A DNA stretch of 64,000 bases from Cladorrhinum sp. PSN259 (taxonomy: Eukaryota; Ascomycota; Sordariomycetes; Sordariales; Podosporaceae): the NCBI GenBank assembly GCA_033725935.1, contig MU867130.1, forward strand, positions 1 to 64,000, given 5' to 3'. The translations under genes were made by a program, and so were the position numbers. Shown here piece after piece: positions 18,026 to 30,300 of the stretch. Under the pieces are notes generated by a model. It saw only the letters and a program-made list of their open reading frames with translations, made no database searches and was not told where the DNA came from. The stretch's first letter is position 1, and each line of letters begins with the position of its first letter.

Positions 18026-19647
18026 AGGACATGGTTGGAACTCTTTTACGCACGCAAGCTCATGAGATTTGTGAGTGTTCTTTATATTGAACAGGCACAT
18101 CTCATATCAAAACAAGCCTGATATTACAACCAGAAGGCGTGTTTTTATCTTTGGAGGCGTTATTTTCATCATGGGAGGGGTGCATGATATCAAGACAGGC
18201 ATGACTTTTTTTTCTTTTTACGCCTGCTTTTACATTCAGAACGCGTTTATCACATCAAAGGCAGGCATGCATTACATTTCGGCACGCATCAGATGCTTTA
18301 TTTTACGCCTTGAATTTTCTGAGAAGGGCGTTCTTTTTTATTCAAGCATGCATGATGATATCAAAGGGATGCATGCAATTCTTTTCTGTATGGAGTAGTT
18401 TTCTTTTTTCTGCATGCATGCATGCAATTTTTAATTGGTGGTGGAACAGGAGGAACGATGGTGCATGGAGTAAAAAGGAGGATGGGATGAGAAGGGATGA
18501 AATCGGTTTTTATTTTTCCTTTTTTTCAAATTGCTGGGAATTGTGGGATTATGTATTGACTCAGAGAGGATTGATTAATTTGGTTTTTTTTTAACATGAT
18601 GCCTGAATTGGTGATCTTGTTGATGTGGTGAATTGATGGATGACCTTTGTGAGGTTGTTGATGTGGTGATGGTGATTGTTTATGTGTGGGGATTGAGGAA
18701 AAGGGGGCACTAACAATTTTTATGGGAAAATCTTGGCATTGCTTACAGAGATCACCCACAAGTGAGTCCGTTGTTATGTGTATAAAAGATGAGTGATGAT
18801 AATTATGTGATGTGGTGCAGAATGTGAATTAATTAACCCTGTGTTTGGATGATGGCGATTACTAGAATCTCGAAACCAAATAAAATCCGATGTTGACAAA
18901 TGCCTCCGGATGAAGCTGTCACCATTATTGGAGAATGTCTGTAAATAAGTACGGTAAACCCCTCCCCCGCCGGCAATAATTTCTATAAATATGATTTGTT
19001 CCCGTCGTTAATAAGCCTCGCGCGCCCTTCGGAAAATGGAAATTCGACACGTGATGCATCGAATTTTTGTATGTATGCATGCGTGTGTGTGTGACATGCT
19101 GCAAGTCATCGAATTCAGCCTGACAGCCTCCCAGTGCTTGGCTTACCCAAAAAAAAACCTGCTTGGTAATTCGGTGACATCATCGGGCACCACACACACC
19201 ATCGTCACTCATGACCAGATTAGATTATTGATGTTGTATTAGTGGGATACCTGCGTCCGGTTTTTTTTTTTTTTTTTTACACGGAAAATATCTTTTGGAG
19301 CTTTTCCCTTATTTATGAGAAATTCTAGCTTCGGTTTTTATCAATACATATTATTTCTGCTGAAAAGAAAAGAAAAGCTCAGTGAATTAAGAAGGCTGGA
19401 GTGCGCACATCCCTCGCCTGACAGACAGCCTCTTCTCATCCCGCCTTACTTTCAATCAGTTTTTTAACAAATCGGGCGCGGAAAGTAATTCCTCGGAAAC
19501 ACGCAATAAAATATTCAGCCTTGTTTTACTTTTTTTCCCCGCCAATATTTATCTGATCAACAGCCCCCATCCCACAACAAAAATAACCAAAACCAAAACC
19601 CCTTCTTATACAAACAAGCGATATACAAAAAACACTCATCAGTCAAA
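18026..19647. other. 3' region and intergenic DNA with TGCATGCA-type repeats
   Basis: Between 18090 and 18440 there are recurring short motifs (GGCGTTnTTTTT, GCATGATATCAA, TGCATGCA). The rest, including a T run at 19260-19279, shows no gene. The final 150 bases are A/C-rich and probably the 5' leader of the next gene. Confidence 0.6.
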
Positions 19648-20598
19648 ATGCCACGATACCACCCAGATTCCGAAGACTCCGAAGACTATGATCGAGCCCG
19701 CCGTCATAGACCTGATTCCCGCACCCAGACTCCTGGTCCTCTTCCCCGGCACAATAACGACAACAGCAACAGCAGACCAAGGGATTACTCCCCATCCGCC
19801 TACCAGGACGCAGGACCTCCCTACGCAACCCCCGCCGTAAAGCACACCCACTTTGAGGAACACACGCCTTTTTACCCTCCCGATACTACACCCCGCTCTC
19901 CCCAGCCGAATCATTACAACAGCTTACAAGTCCCTCCTCCTATCTCGAGGAGGAGGTCGGGGTCGGGAACCCGGTCAACATCGGATATGCCCACCGATAC
20001 GTTGACTAGCGCTACCACGTCAACTAGTAAGACGCGCGCGAGCAGGAACAGGGGAGCTAGATCACGTCGATCTAGTAATAGTTCAGGTTCTTCGTCGGAT
20101 AGCGATGGCAGTGATGAGCACGGTGGACCGGTGCGAAAAGCCAAAACGGCCCTAGAGAATACTTTTACCCCCTCGACTACGGGACTGGGCGTGGGCGTGC
20201 TGGGAGCGATCGTGGGCGGGTTGGTGGCTGGCGAGGCTGCGCACGCTGCTGCCAAGCGGAGTCGGTCGAAGTCCCGCAGTGGTCATCATCGCGATGATGA
20301 GTATCATGACAGAGAAGCGAGGGAAAAGAAGGAAAAGAGTGCGGTGCTGCTGAGCACGATCGTTGGCGCTGCCGTGGCCGGGCTAGGCGCTAATGCGGTG
20401 GAGAGAAGGCTTGAGAGGAGTAAAGGAAAGGAGGATGAGTGGAGGGGGGCTAAAGAGAAGAGGAAAGAGCTGGAGGGGAGGGTTAGGGAGCGGGAGAGGG
20501 AGGTTTATGGTGATGATTATGGAAGGGAACATCATGGGAGGGGGGAGCACCATGGGAGGAGTGATAGGGATTTGGAGAGTGGGAGTAGGAGGTATTAA
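19648..20598 (+). CDS. Glycine-zipper, Arg/Ser-rich protein
   Basis: A single-exon protein of 316 residues (ATG in CAAAATGCC context). The first ~170 residues are hydrophilic and Ser/Arg/Pro-rich. Two short hydrophobic segments rich in small residues follow: GLGVGVLGAIVGGLVAGEAA (about residues 174-193) and LLSTIVGAAVAGLGANAV (about 233-250). Each is followed by a strongly basic stretch (KRSRSKSRS; RRLERSKGK). The tail is made of alternating Arg/Glu/Gly/His. This glycine-zipper plus Arg/Ser layout is common in fungal proteins of unknown function related to DUF3824-type sequences. The segments could insert into or associate with a membrane. No enzyme motif is seen. Confidence 0.7.
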   Translation: MPRYHPDSEDSEDYDRARRHRPDSRTQTPGPLPRHNNDNSNSRPRDYSPSAYQDAGPPYATPAVKHTHFEEHTPFYPPDTTPRSPQPNHYNSLQVPPPISRRRSGSGTRSTSDMPTDTLTSATTSTSKTRASRNRGARSRRSSNSSGSSSDSDGSDEHGGPVRKAKTALENTFTPSTTGLGVGVLGAIVGGLVAGEAAHAAAKRSRSKSRSGHHRDDEYHDREAREKKEKSAVLLSTIVGAAVAGLGANAVERRLERSKGKEDEWRGAKEKRKELEGRVREREREVYGDDYGREHHGRGEHHGRSDRDLESGSRRY

Positions 20599-21659
20599 GA
20601 TGTTTTGATGGATTTAAAATGAGGGGGGTTGCACATGGGAGAGATGTTGAAGGAGGTCATTCTGTTGACGGGGGTTTCTTGGGATGGGCTTAGAATGAGG
20701 AGGCCTTTTTTTTTTCCTTGTCTGAAATGGGGTATGAGTGATGGATGGATGGATCTAATGATGGTACGGCGATATGATGGGACGATGTCATGAGTGTGTT
20801 TTATGGTTGTCAATTTACATTTCTTCTACTTTGTATCTAGCTGAGGAAAAAAATTCTGCATTAAAGCTTGGGCACTTTATTATCTGAAGAAAGTCTACCG
20901 CGGAGAGAGCGGGTATAAGGGTCTGTCTATCTGTTTGTTTTTCTATCTTTTTTTCTTTTCTGAGATCCACATATTTTATTTTTATTGAGGAAATTTATTA
21001 GAACTTTGACGTTCGGAGAAACTGTGTTTTATATAGATGCCTGTCTTTTGACTTGTTCGTTATCACTTACTTATACATGAGGCCTGAAGGTTCATGGGTT
21101 AGGTACTTCGGAACCAAAGCCTGAAAATGCAAGATGAAAACCATGACCTTTTTTCTGTTTCTTCTTGTTCGGGTTTCCTATTCTAGTACATCTAACAGGG
21201 TAACGGGCTGGCGTTGACAGATGGATGGATTGACGTCCAAATAAAACTCAACCGCACTGTGGAACAGGCACTCTTACTGTTCCGGGCGTGCAACAGAGGG
21301 AAAGCCAACGAGTATGAAAATCCTATAGCGTTTCTGAATGAATAGAGAAAAAGTCACCTCATCCCGCCACCAGGGAAGGGAAACCTTTCTCATTGAGAGA
21401 ACCCCTTTACTGATATAAAGCAGAAAGCAGAAAGCAGAAAGCAAAAAGCAGAAAGAAGAAGAAAGAAGAAAAAGACCTTGTTCCCCCACACCACTGCATC
21501 CCTTCATCTCCTCACCGTGGTCTTGAACTTTACTACTAGTTTATAATAAACACACAAAATTTCAAACAAATAAAGCCAATTTAAAGCATTGCCCTTTTAA
21601 CATTCTATTTCTTCTCACTATTCTCAGAAACAAATCGTGTGTACTACATCAACCTAGGT

Positions 21660-21693
<34 letters not shown>

Positions 21694-21986
21694 TCTCCTT
21701 CGTCATACCCTGGTCAGAAACTAATAACATGACACAAAGGCTACACAACACAACACTACACAACACACAGATACACAAACGAATCATAAATGTACAATCC
21801 AAAACATTTCATTTCATCATACAAAAGTGTAAATTTTGGCTGAATAATAAAACCACTTAGGAATCGTGTAACATGCTATACTATGTAGCCCTTGATCAAA
21901 AACCGCCAAAATTTCAAAATACCTCCCCCGAAAAAAAATCTTGCGCATCACAAATATACTTTATTACCTACCTACGTACCTAACTC
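20599..21986. other. Convergent intergenic region
   Basis: It lies between the 3' ends of the glycine-zipper gene (+) and the hydrolase gene (-). It contains an AGAAAGC-type tandem repeat (21417-21476) and a CT run (21661-21693) but no gene. Confidence 0.6.
21417..21476. repeat. Tandem 7-mer repeat (AGAAAGC)n with AGA-rich tail
   Basis: Four to five AGAAAGC units followed by AAGAAG repeats. Confidence 0.85.
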
Positions 21987-24413
21987 TTACTCTGCCCCAT
22001 CAACAGGTAATCCAGTCAACCCTCCCGCAAGCCCCTGCATCCTCCTCCCCAGTAAATCATCCGAACTAGCCAACCTCTTGACCAGCGGCTCATTAGCCGT
22101 CCTCACCTTCTTTTTCTTTCCTCCGCCATTTTTCTTCTTCCTCCCCCCCTCGCCGTTCAAACCAGGCGAACTCTCACAGCTCCCTCCTCCTCCTCCTTCC
22201 ACAACCGCATCAGGCTCTATCCCCTCCTCCCCACCACAACCACCAACAGCATCAATATCCTTCTCCTCCTCCTCTTCTCGTTCAAACTCATTCTTCGTCA
22301 TCGTCCGTCCTCTAACCCTAGTCCTCACCACCCTATTCTTGTCACCGCCCTTGCCCTTATTACTCAAACTAAAACTCATTTCCAATCCTCCAATCCCATC
22401 CTCCGTACTGACCGTACTCATCGCCGGCCCTGTCCACCCATTCCCATCCACCTTTGGCGCCGCATGGACAGAAGACCTCCTCTTCTCAAACGACTCCTCA
22501 ACCCAGTGACTCAGCTTCTCAAAGAACCCCCACGCGGGCGGGTACACGGCCGCGAACTGTAAAAACCCGTGGCTTATCCCCGGTATCAACACGACTTCGG
22601 CCACGTCCCTCTCGTCAAATCCTCGAGTCCTCGCGTCCGTATCTCGATACTCGTACCTCGTCCCGTTGGAAGCCATCTGGGCGGCTTTGACGCGCCTCAA
22701 TCTCCCCGCAAATATGACGGTATCATCTACCAGGGGGTCTCGCTCCCCCGTCAAAAAATATGTTTTTGGAAAACGAGACAGAATAACGTCCGGAGCTAAA
22801 ATGGGACAGAGCAGGTAGTCTTGAGAGAAGTCGGGCCGGTTATGTGGGCCGACGTACAAAATGATCATTGCGCGCATCATTTCTGGAGTCAACACTCGGT
22901 CGTTGAAGTAGGAAATCATTGATGACATTGCCAGACGGGTTCGAAGCGGTTGTGGATGGTGCGAGGTTGATGCTTTTCGCTTTGCTAGGTCTTCGGGGGT
23001 TGAAGCGAGGGGAGGAGCAGGTTGTTGATGTTGTTGCTGTTGTTCGGGGTGAGGCTGTACGTTCCAGGATGACGGAGACATGTGAGCGTACTGAGGTGCT
23101 GGGGATAAATCCTGGCGAGGAGGGGGTCTGAATCCTTGGGGGAGTTCTAGATGCCCGGAGGATGTTTCGGTTTCGTGTTCTTGTAATTGCTCGGGTTCCT
23201 CGGTTAATTGAGGAGGCGGAGGAGGAGGAGGAGAGATCTCGTCTTCGTCGTCTGATTGGTGAGGTGTTCCGACTAGATCATTATATTGCATGGATTTCTG
23301 ATTGAGAACACGCTTGTTGGTCCCCCTCATGCGTCGATCCTTGATGAGAGCCATCTGTTCGTCAGACATCCAGCTTCCTATGTTCATGTCGAGAGCTGGA
23401 TAGCAGAGGACCAACCCGGCTGGAATTGGTAAATCCGTTTGTCCCTGGAATCGACGAATGGGGGAGGAACCGCTTTCGATGATCATTATTGTTGTTGCTG
23501 TCGCTAGGGTTCCACCTGCGCTGTCTCCGGCGATGACTATTTTGGGTATTTGCTCCCCCGAAAGACCGATGCACCTTCCTTTGGTCTTGATTATGGTGCT
23601 GTAAACATCATAGCATTCGTTGAGGGCGTATGGATACGGATATTCGGGTGCCTTCTTGTAATCGAGACTCAGAATTGGAAGACCGGTTTTGGCTGCCCAG
23701 GAAAAGAGCTTGTCATCGTTGCATCTCGGGTCCATTGCCACAAATCCACTACCCGGGATGTCGAGGACGATGCGATTGTGATACTTGAGATCCGAAAGGG
23801 GACCATCAAAGTACAACCACCCCATCACTGGCTCCTTGTAATCGCTGCTTGAAGGTCGAGGGATGCGAACAGCTCTGGGCGGCCATTTTGTGAACCGGGG
23901 TCGAACAAGCCCTTGGAGGAATCTCAGGTAGGGCGATTCAACACCCTTATTCCAGCTGACTCTGAGATGTTCGACTGTAATATTCCCCCGAACCTTGCGC
24001 ACTTTCTCGTCTGCCTTTTCTGCCGCGAACATGTAAAAGACAGAGAAGACAATGCTGGCGAGATCCCGCAACCATTTCTGTCTTATTTTCATGGCGGTCC
24101 AGAACCCAGCATCCAGCGCTGTGAGGACCCAGGTGGCCCGAAAGTATGTGGCATCGTACATGTTTGCTAACGGGTCGGGGCTGGCCAGTCCGACCAGAGT
24201 GCTGAAGTTTCGGGCCGAGTAGAGGTAGAGCATGGTGATGAGAAAGGTTTGCCATGCCGTGAGCTTTTTGGATAGCCATCGTGAGAGGAATCGGAATATT
24301 GGTGGTCCATTCTTGTTTCCTCTGAATAGGTAAGCCGACCAGAATGCCAAGACAGCAAGAACTTGAAGCCTCCGTGACTTGACGGATGGCCTTCCCAGCA
24401 CATGGTCAATCAT
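21987..24413 (-). CDS. Membrane-anchored lipase/esterase of the hormone-sensitive lipase type (alpha/beta hydrolase)
   Basis: A single-exon protein of 808 residues. Hydrophobic segments near residues 16-31, 55-75 and 115-131 should anchor the N-terminus in a membrane. The alpha/beta-hydrolase core follows: an oxyanion-region equivalent DIPGSGFVAMDP (~218-229), where the family usually shows HGGG; the nucleophile elbow GDSAGG (Ser298); the acid in TGERDPLVDD (Asp559); and the base in PGISHGF (His615). Between Ser298 and Asp559 sits a ~110-residue low-complexity insert (about 380-490) with poly-Pro and Gln/His runs. The C-terminal ~180 residues are charged and Gly/Glu/Lys-rich. Fungal relatives hydrolyse acyl esters of lipids or sterols; the substrate here is unknown. 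Divergent from DLT1 across a 1.6-kb shared upstream region. Confidence 0.85.
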   Translation of the reverse strand: MIDHVLGRPSVKSRRLQVLAVLAFWSAYLFRGNKNGPPIFRFLSRWLSKKLTAWQTFLITMLYLYSARNFSTLVGLASPDPLANMYDATYFRATWVLTALDAGFWTAMKIRQKWLRDLASIVFSVFYMFAAEKADEKVRKVRGNITVEHLRVSWNKGVESPYLRFLQGLVRPRFTKWPPRAVRIPRPSSSDYKEPVMGWLYFDGPLSDLKYHNRIVLDIPGSGFVAMDPRCNDDKLFSWAAKTGLPILSLDYKKAPEYPYPYALNECYDVYSTIIKTKGRCIGLSGEQIPKIVIAGDSAGGTLATATTIMIIESGSSPIRRFQGQTDLPIPAGLVLCYPALDMNIGSWMSDEQMALIKDRRMRGTNKRVLNQKSMQYNDLVGTPHQSDDEDEISPPPPPPPQLTEEPEQLQEHETETSSGHLELPQGFRPPPRQDLSPAPQYAHMSPSSWNVQPHPEQQQQHQQPAPPLASTPEDLAKRKASTSHHPQPLRTRLAMSSMISYFNDRVLTPEMMRAMIILYVGPHNRPDFSQDYLLCPILAPDVILSRFPKTYFLTGERDPLVDDTVIFAGRLRRVKAAQMASNGTRYEYRDTDARTRGFDERDVAEVVLIPGISHGFLQFAAVYPPAWGFFEKLSHWVEESFEKRRSSVHAAPKVDGNGWTGPAMSTVSTEDGIGGLEMSFSLSNKGKGGDKNRVVRTRVRGRTMTKNEFEREEEEEKDIDAVGGCGGEEGIEPDAVVEGGGGGSCESSPGLNGEGGRKKKNGGGKKKKVRTANEPLVKRLASSDDLLGRRMQGLAGGLTGLPVDGAE

Positions 24414-26006
24414 ATTGGGTATGTGTCCACCACTACCGGCGAGGTCATTCCTTGGAGAAGCTTAACGGGGGACGTTGTGGGAAACGGGTAGGGCGTAACG
24501 GCAATCTGTATCAAGGGATGGCGACAAATGTCGGGCGAGGAATGAAGGTTTCTCCAAATACAAAAATAACAATAGGTCAGCAGACTGATTATGGTGTGTT
24601 CCCAGAACAAAGAAAAGACTCAGAGAGAGAGAGAGAGATAGTAGTAGCGCTCACGGGACCAAATGCCACGTGGTTCCCGAATGCCTGTTCGAGGGGTTGG
24701 TTTCGACCCGGCGGGAATTGCGGTGCAACAGGCACGAATCATGGCGTCACGGGGGTGATTCTGTTTCCGACTTTCTGACATGTGAAAGTTGCAAAGACGA
24801 ATGGGAAACCGAAACTTGGAGTTGCGTGGGGGTGGGGTTACTTGATCGACTGCCGCTGCAAAACATGGGGAAGTTGGGGAAATCCCGGCTGGGCGTGCAT
24901 CCTTTCCATTTCTTGATTCCCCTTGAGCTGATCCCAATTCTGATTTTTTGATAATCTCGAGCCCTGTTGAATTCCAAGCTGTAGGTCACTGCATCACTTG
25001 ATGCATTTGGAAACCGCATGCGGGAAGGAAGGAGGATCGAAAGCCAGAGGAGCACTCGGATCCCGGAACTGAGGAACAAAAAGTGGGCGATGTAACCCCG
25101 CCTCGATTTTGTCGACATGTGATTGTCGATAAGTTCGCCATGATATGATGGTTTGCGATGAGATGAACGTTTGGTGATTGAGCAAATAATTCGGAATGAT
25201 GGAACAGTCAAACAGAGCTGCTCTTCCATTGTCAAAGCGGTGGAATTGCATGGCACGAGAGAGCACCGCTGCGCAATTCCACATATACATCTTCATAATC
25301 AAGATAATAACAGCAGATACCCTCTTCTTCTCAGTGTCACCACTTGAAGCGATGATCAATGCGAAAAAGAAACGAAAATATCAAAAATTCCGCCCGGAAC
25401 GGCCCCGAAGGACAATTCAAAGTGACTAACTCCGCGATGTGCAATGCAGGCTTATCACTCTGGCACAGCTGCTTCTTGATCCAGCCGTGCCCGAACAAGG
25501 TAAGTATGAAGAAAAAAAAGAAGAAAAAGATGATAAAATCTGGGAGGTTGGCCAAGATTATATACCTGACCAATTGGTCTGTGCTCTTTGTCCGCAAACA
25601 TTCCACTTGGTCTGTGCTCAGATGCAAAATGTCTGTGCATAGGATTATTCCGAATTCCGGAAAGTCCGCTTGCCAAATGCCAGCTGACAGCTAACTGCCT
25701 GACAACTGGCGTCCTAGGTTCTGGGCACCTCCTGGATTCCCCACCGCCCAAAATCAAGACTACTGCAGGAACACCTGCAACGCAAGCTTTCGCTTTGCAT
25801 CGTCATCCACTGCGACTTCCAGTTCCCAGTGATGAAGTCAATTTTTGGCGGGACGCTTCAATAGCAGTCCGTCTTTCAGGGCCGCCTGCACCATGAGCTC
25901 TTTTGACGTTCCACCAGTCATTCATTGTGCGCCGCAGCTTATCACGCAGCAGCGCAATCTTCCAACTTGAGTGGTCTTGGGTGGTCTTGCGAATCCATCA
26001 CCAACC
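24414..26006. promoter_or_regulatory. Shared upstream region between divergent hydrolase (-) and DLT1 (+) genes
   Basis: 1.6 kb between two opposite ATGs, with no coding sequence that I can support. Start sites cannot be placed from the sequence. Confidence 0.5.
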
Positions 26007-27356
26007 ATGGAGAGGGCCACATCGCTCTGCTTCAGAATCATCTACAATTTTCTCTACTATCTTTTATATCTTGTTCTCTTGGGATTTCTCATCGTCACCC
26101 CCGCCGACTTAATTGAGCAGGCAGTCCCGAAGAAACAAAACTGGAATATCCTCATCGTCGCAGTCTGCTACCTCGTGTCTGTTCTCATCGTCGCATTCGT
26201 TTACGCCACCCGTCTCTACGTCACTCGCTCCGTCCTAGCTTCCATTCCGAAATCATGGATCCCAATCGATAAGGGTGATGTCCCTCACAGCGTGCGCCAG
26301 GTGATCGTCGAAGGTCTCAGCCGGAGCGCCGCAATCGCATACGACGCCCGACCGCGTGTTCCCCCAATTGTCCCGGCCGAGCAATTCGCGACAACAGGAG
26401 GAAGCAAGAAGGCAGCGCCAGTCTGGGGGAAGATTGAACATGCCGGATGGGCATCACCTACGTCTCCCGACCTACCCAACCTCCAATATGATTCAGTCAT
26501 TCTGGAACTACCAAACCTGATCGAGGCGAAAGCCCTCACCCTTGCGCCTCCAGATCCAGAATCCCACTCTGAACCGCCTACCCTCGACCCAGATGCAGTC
26601 ACTTTGCTTCAACGACCAGAGGACATGGGACTAAGGGAATATCTCACCCTCCTTACCGATCTTTCCGTCCTCGCGCCGTTGCCTACAACAACTGAATTCC
26701 TTGCCAAATATGAAGCCGCCCGATTCGCTGCTCGCCCACTTTCTAACGAGCAGTTCAGACATCTAATGCACCTATTCGCCGAGATACTAAGGAACATGCA
26801 TCCACTCAGTCCAACAATGCTCGCAAAATATGGAGACGATTATAGTGACGACGACGAGGATGACAGATCATCGCGTATAGCACCAACAGAAAGCGATATA
26901 GATAATGATGCCCCTCGCGGGACTAGTCCATCCAGCGCCGGGGACACGCCACAGTATTTGGAAGTATTACGCACACGCGACGGTAACGGCAGCCGACACA
27001 GTCGGAGAAACAGCTCGAGCTCGTCGAATACTGGCAGGTTACAACAGAGACCAGGTTTAGGCATGCGTAATTCGTCTGCCAAATCTTGGTTGTACAATAA
27101 CAATAACTACCAGACTGCTCCTACAACCCCCAAAAGTAGACATACGGTGCTTTCTAGGGCTTCCTCTTCTGACTCTGTAAATTTTGCTCAGACTAGACAG
27201 CCGTATTTGATGGGTAGTTCTTCGGGGAGTGGAAACGCCAGTTTGAGGTCTGTTGGGAGTGTTGGCACTGCTGGGTCGGTTATTAGGTTGGCAGGGGTCG
27301 AGGACTTGGGGAGAACGGATTTACCGTACGTTTTAACTTTTACGGGTGGTCAATAA
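26007..27356 (+). CDS. DLT1: Defect at low temperature protein 1 (Dlt1) homologue
   Basis: 449 residues from ATG 26007 (context ACCATGG). An upstream in-frame non-ATG extension to 25971 is unlikely to be used. There are two transmembrane segments at about residues 10-31 and 46-68, separated by a short loop (VTPADLIEQAVPKKQNWNI). Next comes the signature TRLYVTRSVLASIPKSWIPI (residues ~68-87) with KGDVPHSVRQVI, characteristic of the fungal Dlt1 family. The family's role is poorly defined; yeast mutants are cold-sensitive. The C-terminal half is Ser/Asn/Arg-rich and likely cytosolic and disordered, longer than in yeast. Confidence 0.85.
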   Translation: MERATSLCFRIIYNFLYYLLYLVLLGFLIVTPADLIEQAVPKKQNWNILIVAVCYLVSVLIVAFVYATRLYVTRSVLASIPKSWIPIDKGDVPHSVRQVIVEGLSRSAAIAYDARPRVPPIVPAEQFATTGGSKKAAPVWGKIEHAGWASPTSPDLPNLQYDSVILELPNLIEAKALTLAPPDPESHSEPPTLDPDAVTLLQRPEDMGLREYLTLLTDLSVLAPLPTTTEFLAKYEAARFAARPLSNEQFRHLMHLFAEILRNMHPLSPTMLAKYGDDYSDDDEDDRSSRIAPTESDIDNDAPRGTSPSSAGDTPQYLEVLRTRDGNGSRHSRRNSSSSSNTGRLQQRPGLGMRNSSAKSWLYNNNNYQTAPTTPKSRHTVLSRASSSDSVNFAQTRQPYLMGSSSGSGNASLRSVGSVGTAGSVIRLAGVEDLGRTDLPYVLTFTGGQ

Positions 27357-30300
27357 ATTCCAGGGATATCATTTCGGTGCATGGAAGGAATCATTGGAAG
27401 CATAGGCGCATTGGTTTTTGGTTGGTCTATATTGTATTTGGCTGGTGGGTGGTAGAACGGAGTTTGAAGGAGTTTTTTTTATACTAGTAGCATATATTTA
27501 CTGTTTAATGATAATTTACTCGATATCTAAGCTCTTCTTTTGCCTCATCTATGGCCACTTGGACAGAAAGAGGAGAAAATGTGTTTCTTTTCTTCGGAAA
27601 GGATGGCAATCCAGCCTGCCTATCAAAGCTGGGTATGATGCTCTTCTTTTTTCTCTTTTTTTCTCAGCATCAAAATGAAAGCACGCAGGCTGTCATTGCC
27701 AGGAATGCAGGGAAATGGACCTTTACTTTCTTTCTTCTCTCTCAAAGGAAAGAAGATAAAAGGGATAGTTGAGTGTTTCTGAGCGTGGAGGAACATTTAC
27801 TCGATTTCAACTTTTGAGTCATCTTGGAGACCTTTACCCTGCCTTTTAATATTCAGATACTGGAGGACTACTCTCCATCTGGATGGATGCCTCTCAGTGG
27901 GTGGTTGATTGATTTAAGTGTCTTTCTCTGAACATTGGGCCCATACCAGCTCAAAAACATCATTACCCTTAACCCTTTAACTCCCACAACTTCGTCTTTC
28001 AACAGCTATTCCATCTGAGAAATTGCCTTTGGATGGAATTGAATGGAGAAAGCCCTAGCCCTTTTATAATCCTTATTTCTTTGTGGTCTTCCAGTCATTT
28101 TGTCGCAAATCACTGTCTCACTCGTCTCACTCGTCTCACCCTCACACAGCATCTCACGTGAGATGAGCACAAGACAACGTCAAGTCTTTATTGGTTATTT
28201 GAAATATCACCCTTCAACGGTAAACTTAACGATCCTAAAATATATTGAGGTGGGGGCCGCGGTTCTGTAGTCTTGTGTGTGTAGAGAATGGTACTCAGGG
28301 GGTTAGGTAAACAAACCTTCTTGGGGGTCAACCACCCATGAATTCTACAAGGCATAGGAACTGGAGAACCCAAAAACACTGCATGATAAAGAGCAGACGC
28401 ATGAAAAGGATTACAAATATGTGAAACTGACAACAAACAAAACTCGGTCATCTTCATTTCACACTCAGAACTTGGACAAATCGACTGCCCCCCTATTTTC
28501 CAATGAACCAGAAACCCAGAAACTCAAAACAAAGTATATAACCCCAAATCATGAATCCAGAATGATGGTTTTTAATTCTCACCACGTAATAAAAAGAAGA
28601 GCAAACCCTCACCCTCACTGTCACGCCCTCACACCCTCACCAGCCCGTCTCCCCTCATCAAAACTTGATATGGTCTACTCGTCCCACAATTCCTACTATG
28701 TACATAGTGCATTTCCTACCTTTATAACGTCTAAAATATAACTAAATAACCAAGAAGGTACAAAACATCCCTCATCACACAGGAAAAGTTGGGGGGAGAG
28801 ACTCAACTTGAACGCCTGGGCAATATAAACCCCAGAGGCCTGTTTATATATTCACAAAGAACTATACTAAAGTAAATTTGTGCGCTCTCTTCCAGCCTGA
28901 AAAATAACACCAAAAGAAAACCTGGCGTTGTTTCTAATTCGAAATAGAAACCATTTAACTAGCTGTCGTGTATATGGTGAGGCATCATATCCAGTTTTCG
29001 GAAACGTCCCCCCCAAAAAAAAAAGAATCTAATGAACGAGACACCTGAAGAGAACCTTTCCTTCATTTGAAGCACACATGCCCATGAATTACACACATGT
29101 AAGCTATCTTGTTTAGACCGATTATTGAAAACTTTTACCACCATCAAGAGGCTCTCAGATACTCAGGGAGGGGTTCTGACTACGTACAAAAATATTCCAG
29201 GAGGAAGGGGGAGGAAATAATCGGTGCCCTTGCTTCTGTGATATTTGCATTCGACAGACAGTGACTTACCAAGTAAACGTACATCCTTTCTGTATACATG
29301 ATGTTTCGGGCCGTTGTATATCTTCCAGAGGACGTCAAAAGCTATCCATGTCCTCAAGTCCGAGTCAAGCAAGTACCTTTCCCATCTTAACGGGTTCACA
29401 GCGACTGGTATGTCACGCGGTATACGTTAAGTTGATTGTAAGCAGTTTGGTAGTCTGATCAAAAAAAAGGCCAGCTCGAAAGACTTTGCGCGCTGAGAAC
29501 TCACAACCCCTCCTGGTGACGTTGGCACACAATTGAATACGTATCTTGCCAGTACCCCCGATACACATGTGCCACCCAACCTACTTCCCGACCAAACTTC
29601 GACTCAGCCGAATCGCCTTGAGGATCATCATATCATATCCTCCCCTCATTAAACCGACTACCACCAGAGTTTGGTACGTGAGGTTATAACCGGAGCGACA
29701 CGAGCCTTTCCTTCTTCCTATATCATCCCCCCACACCACCCTATGTAGGTACACGCAAGTCGAACACGTAATCCGGCCGCGTATTTACACACTTTCTCTG
29801 TATACCGTCATACATCATCATCATCACCTTCTTCTACAATAACTTACACTTGAACCATCATCGCGATAACCCCCAGCAGCAGCAGCCAAAAAAATCCATC
29901 TGCCGTGTTTGTTGTACATTATGCAATAAATTAAAACCTCCAACTGATGAACCCCGACTTACCCAGTTCCCCTATTCCCCTATTCCCCTCAAACCTCCAA
30001 CAATCCCCAATCCCCTCATTATTCATCATCATCACCCCAACCTCCAAACCAATTTCCCCCCTATTTTCTCCAAGAATAATAATTAAATTCCAGGAAAACA
30101 CACAAAACACAAATGCAAAAGAACATTTACTATTCATCATTTCCATCATTCCCATCATTCCCATCCCCGCGCGCTCAAAATACCCCAAACCAAAACCAAC
30201 CCACCCACCCACCCACTTCAAACCCCCCCTGAAGCCTTCCCATCAATAACACCCCTTTCATTATTACAAAACCTATTTCCTTAAAATCTTTCGCCAATCT

